Counted from the stretch's first letter, positions 34,951 through 46,166 are shown. The stretch is DNA of 64,000 nt from Rhodovulum sulfidophilum (GCA_003241785.1 QFPW01000004.1:162121-226120), one strand, 5' to 3'. Program-made: numbers and translations. The notes: generated by a model from the sequence alone, not told the origin.

Positions 34951-35967
34951 TCAGCCCCCGGCGATCTCGACCGCGTAGCGCTGGAAATACGGCGCCTCGG
35001 GCGTCGCGATGATGCTCGGCCATTCGGGATGGTGCATCGAATCGGGGTAATGCTGCGCCTCGAAGCAGATACCCGCATAGGGCAGATAACTTTCGCCGCC
35101 GTGGCCGGGCGCGGAGACCGTCATCGTCGGCGCGTTGAACACCTGAAGGCCCGGCTGGTCGGTGAAGACCCGGAGCCGGAGCCCGGTGCGCGGGCAGCGC
35201 GTCCAGGCCGCCGCAGCGGCCGGGTCGCGGTCCGGACGCAGCACGTAGTTGTTGTCGATGCCGCGGCGGTCGGGATCGCTCGCCTCGATCTCGCGCGGTT
35301 CGCGGAAATCGAGATGCGTCCCCTCGACCGGGGCGATCTCGCCGGTCGGGATGCTCTCGGCGTCCAGCGGCGTGTATTCCGCCGCGTCGACATAGAGGAC
35401 GTGGTCGCGCACCGAGCCGCCGCCGCCGAGGTTGTAATAGGTGTGGCTCGCGAGGTTGATCGGCGTCGGCCGGTCGGGCCGGCCGCGCATCTCGCAGACC
35501 AGCGTCGGCCCATCGAGCCGGAAGGTCACGGTGAAATCGACCGCGCCGGGATAGCCTTCCTCGCCGTCGGGGCTCGCGTAGCTGAGCGCCACGGTCTCCG
35601 AGGCGCCGTCGAGCTCCATCGCCCAGTTGCGCTTGCCGAGCCCGATGGCGCCGCCGTGGATGTGGTGCTGCTTCCGCGGCCCGTGGTTCGGCGTCAGCTC
35701 CCAGGTCCGGCCGGCGAGATCGAAGCGCGCGTCCCTGGTGCGGTTCGCGATCCGGCCGACGATCGCGCCATGCGAGCGCGAGGCGTTGAGATAGCCGTCC
35801 ATGTCGGGAAAGCCGAGCACCATCGGCAGGCTGCCCGCCGGACCATCGACGCGCCAGTCCTGCGTGACGCAGCCGAAGCTCAGGAGCGTCACCGCCGCGT
35901 CGGCGGATTCGAGCGTCACCGCGTCGATGCTCCGCCCGTCCAGTTCGCCGAACTTGCGCTTCTTCAT
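34951..35967 (-). CDS. galM: Aldose 1-epimerase (mutarotase)
   Basis: A 338-residue galactose-mutarotase-fold enzyme that interconverts alpha and beta anomers of aldoses. The catalytic residues fit the family: H104 in HIHGG, H175 in ASHTYYNLGG and the base E303 in CFEAQHYPDS. GFPDMDGYLNASRSHGAIVGRIANR near the N-terminus is diagnostic. The ATG at 35967 overlaps the stop of the Ldh-type gene by ATGA, so both are one operon; the much longer open frame upstream is a shadow. The pairing hints at sugar or sugar-acid catabolism. Confidence 0.93.
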   Translation of the reverse strand: MKKRKFGELDGRSIDAVTLESADAAVTLLSFGCVTQDWRVDGPAGSLPMVLGFPDMDGYLNASRSHGAIVGRIANRTRDARFDLAGRTWELTPNHGPRKQHHIHGGAIGLGKRNWAMELDGASETVALSYASPDGEEGYPGAVDFTVTFRLDGPTLVCEMRGRPDRPTPINLASHTYYNLGGGGSVRDHVLYVDAAEYTPLDAESIPTGEIAPVEGTHLDFREPREIEASDPDRRGIDNNYVLRPDRDPAAAAAWTRCPRTGLRLRVFTDQPGLQVFNAPTMTVSAPGHGGESYLPYAGICFEAQHYPDSMHHPEWPSIIATPEAPYFQRYAVEIAGG

Positions 35968-36974
35968 GCCGCGGCCTTTCCGATGCTCGTGATTTCCTCG
36001 ATCAGCCCCGTCTCCAGGGTCAGCCCCTCGCGCGCCGCCTTCTCGCGCGCCGCGAGCCGCCGCGTGCCGGGCAGCCGGGCGCCGATCTCGTCGTAAAGCC
36101 CCGCGAGCGTCGCGATCCGCTCGGCGAAGACCCCGCCGGACAGCGCCTCCGCGTCGATCGCGATCAGGCACTGGCCGAGATCGGGCGGGCCGCCGGCGGT
36201 GTCGAACAGGCTCGACGCCTCGGCGCTGAGCGCGGAGCCGACCAGGCAGGCCGACATCACCTCGACCATGAGCGCGAGCGCGGCGCCCTTGGCCCCGCCC
36301 ATCGGCGCCATCGTCCCCGCCATGGCGGCGACCGGGTCGGTGGTCGGCCGGCCCTCGGCGTCGAGCGCCCAGCCCTCGGGGATCGGCGCGCCGGTCCGGG
36401 CAGCGGCCATGATCTTGCCCTTGGCGACCGTCGTCACCGCGAGGTCGACCACCAGCGGCGCCGGCTCCATCGGCGCCGCGAAGGCGATCGGATTGGTGCC
36501 GAGCAGCGGCGCCTTCGCCCCCCAGGGCGCCAGCGACTTCGGCGCGTTGCCATAGACGAAGCCGATAACGCCGAGGTCCGCGAGATCCTCGCAATGGTGC
36601 CCGGCGACGCCGAAATGGTGCGAATGGGTGATCGCGCAGGCGGCGATGCCCTGCGTCTTCGCGCGGGCGGCGAGCTCGGGGATCGCGCGCGCCAGGGCGG
36701 GATAGGCGAAGCCATGGCCCGCGTCGACGCGGAAGAGCCCGGGGCGGAGGTCGCGGAGCTCCGGCGTCGCCGCGCCGTTCACCTTGCCCGCGCGCGCCTG
36801 CGCCGCGTAGAACGGCACCCGCGAGAGGCCGTGGCCGCGCTGGCCGTCCGCCTCGGCGCGCACCAGCGCGCGGGCGACCGTCTCGGCCGCGCCGGGCGCC
36901 GTGCCCGAGGCGACGAGCGCCGCCGCCGCGAGGTCGCGCGCCGCGTCGAGGGGGAGCGTGATCGTCTGTGTCAT
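35964..36974 (-). CDS. Ldh family NAD(P)-dependent oxidoreductase
   Basis: A 336-residue enzyme of the malate/L-lactate/ureidoglycolate/2,3-diketogulonate dehydrogenase family (type II, unrelated to Rossmann MDH). Family marks are ALVRADGQRGHGLSRVPFY-like (here VRAEADGQRGHGLSRVPFYA), ITHSHHFGVAGHHCEDLA and NPIAFAAPMEPAPLVVDLAVTT. The catalytic histidine is in the THSHHFG region. The partner mutarotase suggests a sugar-acid substrate, but this cannot be read from sequence. Confidence 0.9.
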   Translation of the reverse strand: MTQTITLPLDAARDLAAAALVASGTAPGAAETVARALVRAEADGQRGHGLSRVPFYAAQARAGKVNGAATPELRDLRPGLFRVDAGHGFAYPALARAIPELAARAKTQGIAACAITHSHHFGVAGHHCEDLADLGVIGFVYGNAPKSLAPWGAKAPLLGTNPIAFAAPMEPAPLVVDLAVTTVAKGKIMAAARTGAPIPEGWALDAEGRPTTDPVAAMAGTMAPMGGAKGAALALMVEVMSACLVGSALSAEASSLFDTAGGPPDLGQCLIAIDAEALSGGVFAERIATLAGLYDEIGARLPGTRRLAAREKAAREGLTLETGLIEEITSIGKAAA

Positions 36975-37075
36975 GGAAGCCTTCTTCGTCCGTCGCGGCC
37001 GAAGCTAGCCCGGCGCGCGCCGGCGGGAAAAGGGGGAATCGCCCCGGCCCGCGCGGCATGCGCCGCGACGCGTGC

Positions 37076-37540
37076 TCAGCGGAAGGCTTCCTTCACCGCC
37101 GCGCCGGCCTTGGCGAAGTCCATCCGGCCGGTGTGGCGCGCCTTCAGATGCGCCATGACCCGGCCCATGTCGCGGATCGAGCTCGCGCCGGTCTCGGCGA
37201 TCGCCGCCGCGATCGCGGCCCTGGCCTCCGCCTCGCTCAGCGGCCTCGGCAGGTAGTCCCGGATCACCGCGATCTCGGCGCGCTCGCGCTCGGCGAGATC
37301 CGGGCGGCCGCCGTCGTCATAGGCCGCGGCGCTGTCCTGGCGCTGCTTGATCATCCGCGCGAGGATCGCGAGGACCTCCGCCTCGGACACGCCCTCGGCG
37401 TCGGCGCCGCCCTCGGCCGCCCGGGCGTCGATGTCGCGCTCCTTGATCGCGGCGAGGATCAGCCGCAGCGTCGAGAGCCGGATCGCGTCCTTCGACTTCA
37501 TCGCTTCCTTGAGATCGCTGGAAAGCCTGGTCCGAAGCAT
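37076..37540 (-). CDS. GatB/YqeY domain-containing protein
   Basis: A 154-residue all-helical YqeY protein. It starts MLRTRLSSDLKEAMKSKDAIRL and carries LSTLRLILAAIKERDID, the MIKQRQDSAAAYDDGGRPDLAE segment and IRDYLPRPLSEAEA near residue 95. YqeY resembles the tRNA-binding tail of GatB; it is thought to act in Asn/Gln-tRNA amidation or translation quality control, without firm proof. It diverges from carA across 200 bp that include carA promoter candidates. In many alphaproteobacteria the same two genes stand next to each other. Confidence 0.93.
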   Translation of the reverse strand: MLRTRLSSDLKEAMKSKDAIRLSTLRLILAAIKERDIDARAAEGGADAEGVSEAEVLAILARMIKQRQDSAAAYDDGGRPDLAERERAEIAVIRDYLPRPLSEAEARAAIAAAIAETGASSIRDMGRVMAHLKARHTGRMDFAKAGAAVKEAFR

Positions 37541-37685
37541 CGCGCCCCTTTCATCCCGGTCGCCGGCGGGGCCCGTCCCGGGCCGGCCAGGCCGCCCTCA
37601 TACCCGCGCGCAAGCTCAGGCGCAAGTCGCGCGGCGACAAGTAAGTCATTGATTTCCATTACCATGTGCCGCGAGCGACATCGGG

Positions 37686-37712
37686 TTGACCCGCGCGCGC
37701 GCGGCGCGTAGG
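37686..37712 (+). promoter_or_regulatory. Candidate carA promoter
   Basis: TTGACC (37686-37691) and TAGGTT (37707-37712) stand 15 bp apart, about 30-55 bp before the carA ATG at 37741. The -35 box is good, the spacing is short and the -10 box is weak, so this is only the best candidate in the divergent yqeY-carA gap. Confidence 0.4.
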
Positions 37713-37740
37713 TTGCGCGCGACCCCAGCAGGATTCGAAC

Positions 37741-38928
37741 ATGACCGAACGTGCCGCCCCCTCCGATCAGGCGCTGGCCGCCGCGCCGGACGGCGCGCTC
37801 CGCGCGACAGCCTGCATCGTGCTCGCCGATGGCCAGGTCTTCTACGGCCAGGGCTTCGGCGCGGTCGGCGTGGCGGTCGGCGAGCTTTGCTTCAACACCG
37901 CGATGACCGGCTACCAGGAGATCATGACCGATCCCTCCTACGCCGGGCAGATCATCACCTTCACCTTCCCCCATGTCGGCAATGTCGGCGTGAACGTCGA
38001 GGACGACGAGACCGCCGATCCGGTCGCGGCCGGGATGGTGGTGAAATGGGATCCGACCGAGCCCTCGAGCTGGCGCGCCACCGGCGACCTGCCGGACTGG
38101 CTGGCGCGGCGCGGCCGCATCGGCGTCGGCGGGATCGACACCCGGCGGCTCACGCGCGCGATCCGGCTGCAGGGCGCGCCGCATGTGACGATCGCGCATG
38201 ATCCGGAGGGAAATTTCGACCTCGACGCGCTGGTGGCGAAGGCCCGCGCCTTCCCCGGGCTGACCGGGATGGACCTCGCCCGCGACGTGACCTGCGCGCA
38301 GAGCTACCGCTGGGACGAGATGCGCTGGGCCTGGCCCGAGGGCTACCAGCGCCGCGAGACCCCCGGCCGGCGCGTCGTCGCGATCGACTATGGCGCCAAG
38401 CGCAACATCCTGCGCTGCCTCGCCTCGGCCGGCTGCGACGTCACCGTGCTGCCGGCGAGCGCGACCGCGGCCGACGTGCTGGCGCTCGAGCCCGAGGGGC
38501 TCTTCCTTTCGAACGGCCCGGGCGACCCGGCCGCGACCGGGGTCTACGCGGTGCCGATGATCCAGGAAGTGCTCGCCAGGAGCGACATCCCGGTCTTCGG
38601 CATCTGCCTCGGCCACCAGATGCTGGCGCTCGCGCTCGGCGCGCGCACGATCAAGATGAACCACGGCCACCACGGCGCGAACCATCCGGTGAAGGAGATC
38701 TCCACCGGCAAGGTCGAGATCACCTCGATGAACCACGGTTTCACCGTCGACAGCCAGACCCTGCCCCCGGGCGTGGTCGAGACGCATATCTCGCTCTTCG
38801 ACGGCTCGAACTGCGGCATCGCCACCTCGGACGGCCGGGTCTTCTCGGTCCAGCACCACCCCGAGGCGAGCCCCGGGCCGCAGGACAGTTTCTATCTCTT
38901 CGAACGTTTCGTCGCCTCGATGAAATGA
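37741..38928 (+). CDS. carA: Carbamoyl-phosphate synthase, small (glutaminase) subunit
   Basis: A 395-residue subunit that hydrolyses glutamine and passes ammonia to CarB for arginine and pyrimidine synthesis. The N-terminal CPSase domain starts CIVLADGQVFYGQGFGA and contains FNTAMTGYQEIMTDPSY. The C-terminal amidotransferase has the nucleophile C289 in GICLGHQML and the partners H373 and E375 in VQHHPEASPG. carB is 7.4 kb downstream rather than adjacent, and a composite repeat follows the carA stop at once. Confidence 0.98.
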   Translation: MTERAAPSDQALAAAPDGALRATACIVLADGQVFYGQGFGAVGVAVGELCFNTAMTGYQEIMTDPSYAGQIITFTFPHVGNVGVNVEDDETADPVAAGMVVKWDPTEPSSWRATGDLPDWLARRGRIGVGGIDTRRLTRAIRLQGAPHVTIAHDPEGNFDLDALVAKARAFPGLTGMDLARDVTCAQSYRWDEMRWAWPEGYQRRETPGRRVVAIDYGAKRNILRCLASAGCDVTVLPASATAADVLALEPEGLFLSNGPGDPAATGVYAVPMIQEVLARSDIPVFGICLGHQMLALALGARTIKMNHGHHGANHPVKEISTGKVEITSMNHGFTVDSQTLPPGVVETHISLFDGSNCGIATSDGRVFSVQHHPEASPGPQDSFYLFERFVASMK

Positions 38929-38991
38929 GCCGGGCCGGTCCCGGCCGCGCCGCCGGGCTCTTGCGAGCCCGTCTGGCGCGGCACGGGCGGG

Positions 38992-39376
38992 GCGCCGGCC
39001 TGGCGGCCGGCGCGGCGGAGCGGCCCTTTGGCCGCGAGGGAAGAGTTTCTCCCCGCCTGTTGGCGGGGCCCCTCGACCCTGACCTTCGGTCAGGGTCGGA
39101 CTGCTCGATAGATTTCTAGGCCGTATGAACCGGGGGAGAAGCGCAAGCGGCCGGAACAAGGGCTCGGGGTGCTTGGCTGGACCCCGGAACTCCGCCGCCC
39201 CGGGCTTGACCCGGGGCCCCGACCCCATTCCCGACCCACCGCGCGCCGGCTTCGAGGCCCCGGATCAGGTCCGGGGCGGCGGATATCGAGCGCCCGCCAC
39301 GGGCGGAGGTCCCGAAACGCGCCGCGGGTGCTCCGCCGCCACGCGCGGGGCGCCCGGCGCGGCGCCACCGCCGGCG
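38992..39376 (+). repeat. Composite intergenic repeat element, copy 1
   Basis: This 385-bp element is shared with 44862-45262 in direct orientation. In order it holds a variable hairpin (arms 38992-39000 and 39005-39013), GCGGCC/GGCCGC (39020-39035), a nested stem GAGGG/CCCTC around CCCCGCC-TGTT-GGCGGGG (39036-39074), and a second variable hairpin (11-bp arms 39074-39084 and 39088-39098, loop TTC). A conserved CTGCTCGATAGATTTC block follows, then the GGATCAGGTCC palindrome module (39197-39277) and a GAAACGCGCCGCGGG block. No protein is encoded; the open frames are arginine/proline-rich. It fills most of the carA-MFS gap. Confidence 0.85.
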
Positions 39377-39457
39377 GGCGGGGACGGCCGAAAGGCCGGC
39401 GCCGACGGGCGGCCCCGCCCTCTTGGAAAGCGGCCCGGGCGGCGCTAGGAGGGTGCG

Positions 39458-40693
39458 ATGAACACGCAGCCCTCCCCGATCGATGACACCCGTGCGAAGC
39501 GCAACGTCGCGGTGCTGGCCGCCGCGCAGGTCGTGCTCGGCAGCCAGATGCCGGTGCATTTCATCCTCGGCGGGCTCGCGGGCCAGCTCCTGACGCCGAA
39601 CCGCTGCCTCTCGACCCTGCCGGTCTCGCTCACCGTCTTCGGCTCGATGCTGACCGCCCCCCTGCTCGCCAATCTGATGCAGCGGCGCGGGCGGCGGCTC
39701 GGCTTCACGCTCGGCGCCCTCGGCGGCGCGCTCGGCGGGCTCTTCTGCGCGCTCGGCCTGCTGCGCGGCTCCTTCGCGCTCTTCCTCCTCGGCTCGGCGC
39801 TGACCGGTGTCTACATGTCGGCGCAGGGCTTCTACCGCTTCGCCGCCACCGACCGCGCCAGCGCGGCGTTCCGGCCCAAGGCGATCTCGCTCACCATGGC
39901 GGCGGGGCTCGCCTCGGCGATCATCGGGCCGCAGATCGTGCGGCATTTCTCCGACGGTTTCGCGCCCACGCCCTTCGCCGGCGCCTATGCCGGCACCGTG
40001 CTCCTCAATCTCGCGGGCGTCTGGCTCTTCCGGCTGCTCGACAGCCCGCGCCCCGCGCCGCCCGCCCCGGACGCGCCGCGCGCCCGGTCCTACCGCGAGC
40101 TGCTGCGCGATCCCCGGATCACCGTGGCGATGATCTGCGCCATGGTCTCCTACGCGCTCATGAACCTCGTGATGACCTCGACCCCGCTCGCCGTGGTCGG
40201 CTGCGGCTTCACCACCGCCAACGCGGCCGACATCGTCAGCGCGCATGTGCTCGCGATGTTCATCCCCTCCTTCTTCACCGGCGCGCTGATCGCGCGGTTC
40301 GGCGCCGAGCGGATCGTCGCGATCGGGCTCGTCATTCTCGCCGGCGCGGGGATCGTGGCGCTGTCCGGCGTGGCGCTCGGGCATTTCTTCGGCGCGCTGA
40401 TCCTGCTCGGCATCGGCTGGAACTTCGGCTTCGTCGGGGCGACCGCGATGCTGACCAGCGCCTACCGCCCCGAGGAGCGCGGCCGGGCGCAGGGGATGAA
40501 CGATTTCGCGGTCTTCGCGCTCGTCGGCGTCGCCTCGCTCGCCTCGGGCGGGCTGATGAACTGCGTCTCGGGCGACGCGGTGACCGGCTGGCACGCGGTC
40601 AATCTCGCGATGATCCCGATGCTCGCCCTCGCCGGCGGCGCGCTCGTCTGGCTCGCCCTCGCGCCGAAGCGGCGCCCGGCGGCGGGGGAATAG
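39458..40693 (+). CDS. MFS transporter
   Basis: A 411-residue major facilitator with about twelve hydrophobic segments. The loop 2-3 motif is seen as NLMQRRGRRLGFTLGALGGALGG (basic turn RRGRR), and a second-half equivalent as ALIARFGAERIVAIGLVIL. ALTGVYMSAQGFYRFAATD is typical of a riboflavin-/unknown-substrate subgroup found in alphaproteobacteria; the substrate is unknown. A weak promoter (TTGGAA at 39423 and GCTAGG at 39444) places transcription close to the start, and GGAGGG precedes the ATG. Confidence 0.88.
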   Translation: MNTQPSPIDDTRAKRNVAVLAAAQVVLGSQMPVHFILGGLAGQLLTPNRCLSTLPVSLTVFGSMLTAPLLANLMQRRGRRLGFTLGALGGALGGLFCALGLLRGSFALFLLGSALTGVYMSAQGFYRFAATDRASAAFRPKAISLTMAAGLASAIIGPQIVRHFSDGFAPTPFAGAYAGTVLLNLAGVWLFRLLDSPRPAPPAPDAPRARSYRELLRDPRITVAMICAMVSYALMNLVMTSTPLAVVGCGFTTANAADIVSAHVLAMFIPSFFTGALIARFGAERIVAIGLVILAGAGIVALSGVALGHFFGALILLGIGWNFGFVGATAMLTSAYRPEERGRAQGMNDFAVFALVGVASLASGGLMNCVSGDAVTGWHAVNLAMIPMLALAGGALVWLALAPKRRPAAGE

Positions 40694-40718
40694 GCGCCGC
40701 CCTAACCAGCGCCCGCCT

Positions 40719-41498
40719 CTACCAGCGCCCGGTCAGGCCGCGCCAGAGCCAGGTCGCGCGCGCCTGAAATTCCGACAGCTCCATCGACGCGCCCCTCATG
40801 GCCCGGGCGAGCCGGGGCGCCGCGAGCGCGCCGGCGAGGAGCGCCGGCGCCGCCGCGGCCGGCACCTCGGCGCGCCGCGCCCGCGCGCGGGTGATGAGCG
40901 CGAGCCCGTCGCGCGCGAGATCGGGCGCCGTGACCCCGGGCGGGAGGCCGCCCCGGCCGTGCGCGGCGAGGTCGGGCAGCGCGCGCAGCCAGGCCGCGTG
41001 CCCCGCGCCCCGCGCGAAGTCGCGGATCACCGGCAGCGCCGCCGCGCCCGCGCCGAGGTGCCGGGCCGCGAGCTCCATCAGGTGCCCGGCGGTCTGCGAG
41101 AGATACCGCTCCAGCGCCGCGCCGCTCTCGAACGGCGCGCGGTCGATGTCGAGCGCCCGCGCCTCGATCATCTCGAAGAAGAGCGCGCGCGGCAGGCCGC
41201 TCGCGCGGATCGCCGCCGCGAGCGGCTCGACCACCTCGTGCCGGCGCGGGGCCGCCCCGTCGCAGATCTCGGCGATCGCGTCGCCCCACCAGCGCAGCCG
41301 GATCTCGGCGATCATCGCCTCGCGCGACACGAAGGGCGCGCGCGCGATCTCGAGATTGAAGGCGTAGAGCGCGAGGAGGCCCGGCCGCGCTTCGGGCGGC
41401 GCCAGCATCGTCGCGCGCCAGCGGTCGGGGTCGGCGCGGGCGACCTCGGTCACGACCTCGTCGGCGATGACGGGCGCGACCCCCGGCGCGGCGCTCAC
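40719..41498 (-). CDS. Squalene/phytoene synthase family protein (NDUFAF6-like)
   Basis: A 259-residue helical protein of the squalene/phytoene synthase fold. It opens with VARADPDRWRATMLAPPEARPGLLALYAFNLEIAR and carries IRLRWWGDAI in place of the first aspartate-rich motif; the second DxxxD motif is not intact. That pattern matches the mitochondrial complex I assembly factor NDUFAF6 and its alphaproteobacterial relatives, rather than a carotenoid enzyme. It overlaps cimA by ATGA and is the last gene of cysS-cimA-NDUFAF6-like. Confidence 0.82.
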   Translation of the reverse strand: MSAAPGVAPVIADEVVTEVARADPDRWRATMLAPPEARPGLLALYAFNLEIARAPFVSREAMIAEIRLRWWGDAIAEICDGAAPRRHEVVEPLAAAIRASGLPRALFFEMIEARALDIDRAPFESGAALERYLSQTAGHLMELAARHLGAGAAALPVIRDFARGAGHAAWLRALPDLAAHGRGGLPPGVTAPDLARDGLALITRARARRAEVPAAAAPALLAGALAAPRLARAMRGASMELSEFQARATWLWRGLTGRW

Positions 41499-43179
41499 GC
41501 GCCGGCCGGGACGGCCCGACCCCGGGAGGGCGTGGCGCCCGCGACCGGCGCGCCGTCGCGCAGCAGCTTCCAGAGGATCGCGTCGCGCAGGGCCTGGAAG
41601 CTCGCGTCGACGATGTTGTGCGAGACCCCCACCGTCGACCAGCGCCGGCCCGCGCCGTCCTCGTTGTCGATGACCACCCGCGTCATCGCCTCGGTGCCGC
41701 CCGAGGTGATCCGCACCCGGAAATCGACCAGGCGCAGGTCGGCGATATAGGGCTGGTACGGTCCGAGGTCCTTTCCGAGCGCGTTCGAGAGCGCGTTGAC
41801 CGGCCCCTGGTCGGCATGGGTGAGCGGGTCGCGGCTCTCGGAGACGCTCATCACCCGCTCGTCGCCGATCCGCACCACGACGACCGCCTCGGAGACGCAG
41901 AAGGGCTCGCCATCGGCGCCGATCCGGCTTTCCACCGTGGCGCGGTAGCGCTCGATCTCGAAGAACCGCGGCATCTCGCCCAGCATCTCGCGCGCGAGAA
42001 GCTCGAAGCTCGCCCCGGCGGTGTCGTAGGAGAAGCCCCGGTCCTCGCGCGCCTTGACCTCGGTCAGGATCGCCGCGAGCCGGGGATCATCGGTGCGGAC
42101 GTCGATCCCGGCCTTGGCGAGGCGCGAGCGCAGGTTCGACTGCCCGGCCTGGGCCGACATCGGGATGTAGCGCGCGTTGCCGACGACCTGGGGCGGGACG
42201 TGCTCGTAGGTGGTCGGATCCTTCAGGATCGCCGAGGCATGCAGCCCCGCCTTGTGCGTGAAGGCCGAGGCGCCGACATAGGCCGCCGAGCGGTTCGGCA
42301 CCCGGTTCAGGATGTCGTCGAGCATCCGGCTGAGCCCCATCAGCTTCGGGAGGTCGCAGCGCGCGATCCCGGTCTCGAACCGGCTCGCATAGGGCTCCTT
42401 CAGCAGCAGCGTCGGGATCAGGCTGACGAGATTGGCGTTGCCGCAGCGCTCACCGATCCCGTTCAGCGTGCCCTGGATCTGCCGCGCCCCCGCGTCGACC
42501 GCCGCGAGCGAGATCGCCACCGCGTTCTCGGTGTCGTTGTGCGCGTGGATGCCGAGCCGGTCGCCCGGGATCCCGGCGGCGATCACCTCGGCGGTGATCC
42601 TCCCCGCCTCGGCCGGCAGCGTGCCGCCGTTGGTGTCGCAGAGCACGATCCAGCGCGCGCCCGCCTCGAGCGCCGCCGCGAGGCAGGCGAGCGCGTAGTC
42701 CGGGTTGGCCTTGTAGCCGTCGAAGAAATGCTCCGCGTCGAACAGCGCCTCGCGGCCGAGCCCGGTCACATGGCTGATCGAGGCGGCGATATTGGCGAGG
42801 TTCTCCTCGAGCGTGATGCCGAGCGCCGCCGTGACGTGGAAGTCGTGCGTCTTGCCGACGAGGCAGACCGAGCCGGTGCCCGCGTTCACCACGCCCGCGA
42901 GCGTCTCGTCGTTCGCCGCCGAGCGCCCGGCGCGCTTGGTCATGCCGAAGGCGGTGAGCCGGGCGCGCGCCAGCCGGGGCGGCGCCGCGAAGAAGGCGCT
43001 GTCGGTCGGGTTCGCCCCCGGCCAGCCGCCCTCGACATAGTCGATCCCGAGCGCGTCGAGCGCGCGGGCGATGCGCGCCTTGTCCTCGGCCGAGAAATCG
43101 ACGCCCTGCGCCTGCTGCCCGTCGCGCAGCGTGGTGTCGTAGAGGAAGAGGCGGTCGCTGGCGGTCTGGCTCGCGCGGG

Positions 43180-43183
<4 letters not shown>
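41495..43183 (-). CDS. cimA: Citramalate synthase
   Basis: A 562-residue enzyme of the alpha-isopropylmalate/homocitrate synthase family that condenses pyruvate and acetyl-CoA to citramalate for isoleucine. LYDTTLRDGQQAQGVDFSAED starts the TIM barrel; the metal ligands are in LGIHAHNDTENAVA and GTLNGIGERCGNANL. The C-terminal regulatory domain (about 430-545) ends near LRDAILWKLLRDGAP. The GQQAQG variant and length fit the cimA (NCBI type 2, 530-residue) class rather than LeuA. The ATG at 43183 overlaps the cysS stop (ATGA). Confidence 0.93.
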
Positions 43184-44667
<1,484 letters not shown>

Positions 44668-44861
44668 GGTCTCGCGGCTCGCGGCTGTGCGGCGGCGGGC
44701 TATCACATCGGACCTGAGTTGGAAATGACAAGCGCGCCGCGGAACGAGGGTTCAGCGGGTGGTAATGAGGATCCGGGTGGAACAGATGCGCGTCATGCCG
44801 GGGATATGCGCCCGGACGGCGCCGCGATCAAGGTGTTTCTCCGCCGCGGTGTCTTTCGGGC
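44668..44861. other. Leader region of the cysS operon
   Basis: About 190 bp between the cysS start and the composite repeat. It is less GC-rich near 44705-44790 (GAAATGACAAGCG and AATGAGGATCC stretches) and probably carries the cysS promoter. No gene or clear hexamer pair is visible. Confidence 0.35.
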
Positions 44862-45262
44862 GCCCGCCCTCTGGGCGGGCTTGGCGGAGCGGCCCGTTGG
44901 CCGCGAGGGAAGAGTTTCTCCCCGCCTGTTGGCGGGGCCCCTCGCTCCGGGATCTGCGATCCCGGAGCGGTCTGCTCGATAGATTTCCAGGCCGTATGAA
45001 CCATGCGAGAAGCGAGCCGCCGCCGGAGCACCCGGAGCCCCGAACAAGGGCTCGGGGTGCCAGCGTTTCAGAAGCTCCGCCGCCCCGGGCCTGACCCGGG
45101 GCCTCGACCCCATTTCCGAACCGCCGCTCGCGGGCTTCGAGGCCCCGGATCAGGTCCGGGGCGCCAGCACCGGGCGCCCGCCACGAGCGAAGGTCCCGAA
45201 ACGCGCCGCGGGCGCTCCGCCGCCACGCGCGGAACCGGACGCGGCGCCACCGCCGCCGGCGG
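44862..45262 (+). repeat. Composite intergenic repeat element, copy 2
   Basis: This 401-bp element is the second copy of the one at 38992-39376 in the same orientation. The first variable hairpin has arms 44862-44869 (GCCCGCCC) and 44873-44880. The GCGGCC/GGCCGC stem and the nested CCCCGCC-TGTT-GGCGGGG stem are conserved. The second variable hairpin has 12-bp arms 44943-44954 (CGCTCCGGGATC) and 44958-44969 with loop TGC; its sequence differs fully from copy 1, yet pairing is perfect. The CTGCTCGATAGATTTC block, the palindrome module (45082-45162) and the GAAACGCGCCGCGGG block follow. It fills the gap between cysS and the EamA gene. Confidence 0.85.
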
Positions 45263-45323
45263 CATTTCCTTCGCGGCCGGATCGCGCTAAGCCGCCGGGG
45301 TCGCCCTCGCCTCCGGATCAGCC

Positions 45324-46166
45324 ATGCCCCTGTCGGTCTTCGCCGCCGTGATGCTCGGCGCCGCGCTTCACGCGAGCTGGAACGCCATCGTCAAGGCCGG
45401 CGGCGACAAGCTCCTGACCACCCTGCTGGTCGCGACCGGCTCGGCGCTGATCGCGCTCCCGTTCCTCTTCCTGCTGCCGGCGCCCGCGCCGGCGAGCTGG
45501 CCCTTCCTCGCCGCCTCGACCGTGGCCCAGGTCGTCTATTTCGCGCTCGTCGCCGGCGCCTATGGCGCGACCGACATGAGCCTCGCCTATCCGCTGATGC
45601 GGGGCTCGGCGCCGGTGCTCGTCGCGCTCGCCGGCACGCTGGTGCTCGGCGAGCGGATCGGGCCGACCGGCTGGGCCGGGGTCGCGCTCGTCTCGGGCGG
45701 CGTGCTCGCGATGGCGGGCGCCGGCCGCCGCGGCGGGTCCGCGTCGCGCCGGGGCGTGGCGCTCGCGCTGATCAACGCCGGGGTGATCGCGACCTATACG
45801 CTGATCGACGGGATCGGCGTGCGCCGCTCCGGCGCCCCGGTCTCCTATGCGATGTGGCTCTTCGTCGCGAACGCCCTGCCGCTGCTCGGCTGGGCGCTCG
45901 CGACCCGGGGACGCGCGCTCGCGGCCTATGCCAGGGCCCACCTTGGCGCGGGCCTCGTCGGGGGCTTCGGCAACCTCGGCTCCTACGGGCTGGCGCTCTG
46001 GGCGATGACCGGGGCGCCGGTCGCGGTGGTCGCGGCGCTGCGCGAGACCTCGATCCTGTTCGGCCTCGCGATCGCCGGGCTCGTCCTCGGCGAGCGGGTC
46101 GGCCGCGCCCGGCTCGCGGCCGCCGCGCTGATCTTCTGCGGCGCGATGGCGCTGCGTCTCGCCTGA
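45324..46166 (+). CDS. EamA/DMT family transporter
   Basis: A 280-residue, ten-helix drug/metabolite transporter. Two EamA halves are evident: the first from LGAALHASWNAIVKAGGDKL to LVSGGVLAMAGAG, the second from GVALALINAGVIATYTLIDGIG to LAAAALIFCGAMALRLA. The paired motifs LVALAGTLVLGERIGPTGW and FGLAIAGLVLGERVGRARL mark the conserved end of each half. The N-terminal HASWNAIVKA is typical of a subgroup of unknown substrate. It is upstream of carB on the same strand but separated from it by 135 bp with a promoter. Confidence 0.9.
   Translation: MPLSVFAAVMLGAALHASWNAIVKAGGDKLLTTLLVATGSALIALPFLFLLPAPAPASWPFLAASTVAQVVYFALVAGAYGATDMSLAYPLMRGSAPVLVALAGTLVLGERIGPTGWAGVALVSGGVLAMAGAGRRGGSASRRGVALALINAGVIATYTLIDGIGVRRSGAPVSYAMWLFVANALPLLGWALATRGRALAAYARAHLGAGLVGGFGNLGSYGLALWAMTGAPVAVVAALRETSILFGLAIAGLVLGERVGRARLAAAALIFCGAMALRLA

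Noticed and set aside
37725..37741. TTCGAAC-like string before carA as a tRNA end
   Set aside because: No cloverleaf can be built upstream; the match is limited to a few bases.
37498..39228. Minus-strand frame across carA and the composite repeat
   Set aside because: It joins antisense carA with repeat sequence. Peptides such as NLSSSPTLTEGQGRGAPPTGG come from the repeat and are a known type of spurious annotation.
40719..41498. Phytoene or squalene synthase activity
   Set aside because: The aspartate-rich motifs needed for prenyl transfer are not intact and the operon partners are cysS and cimA.
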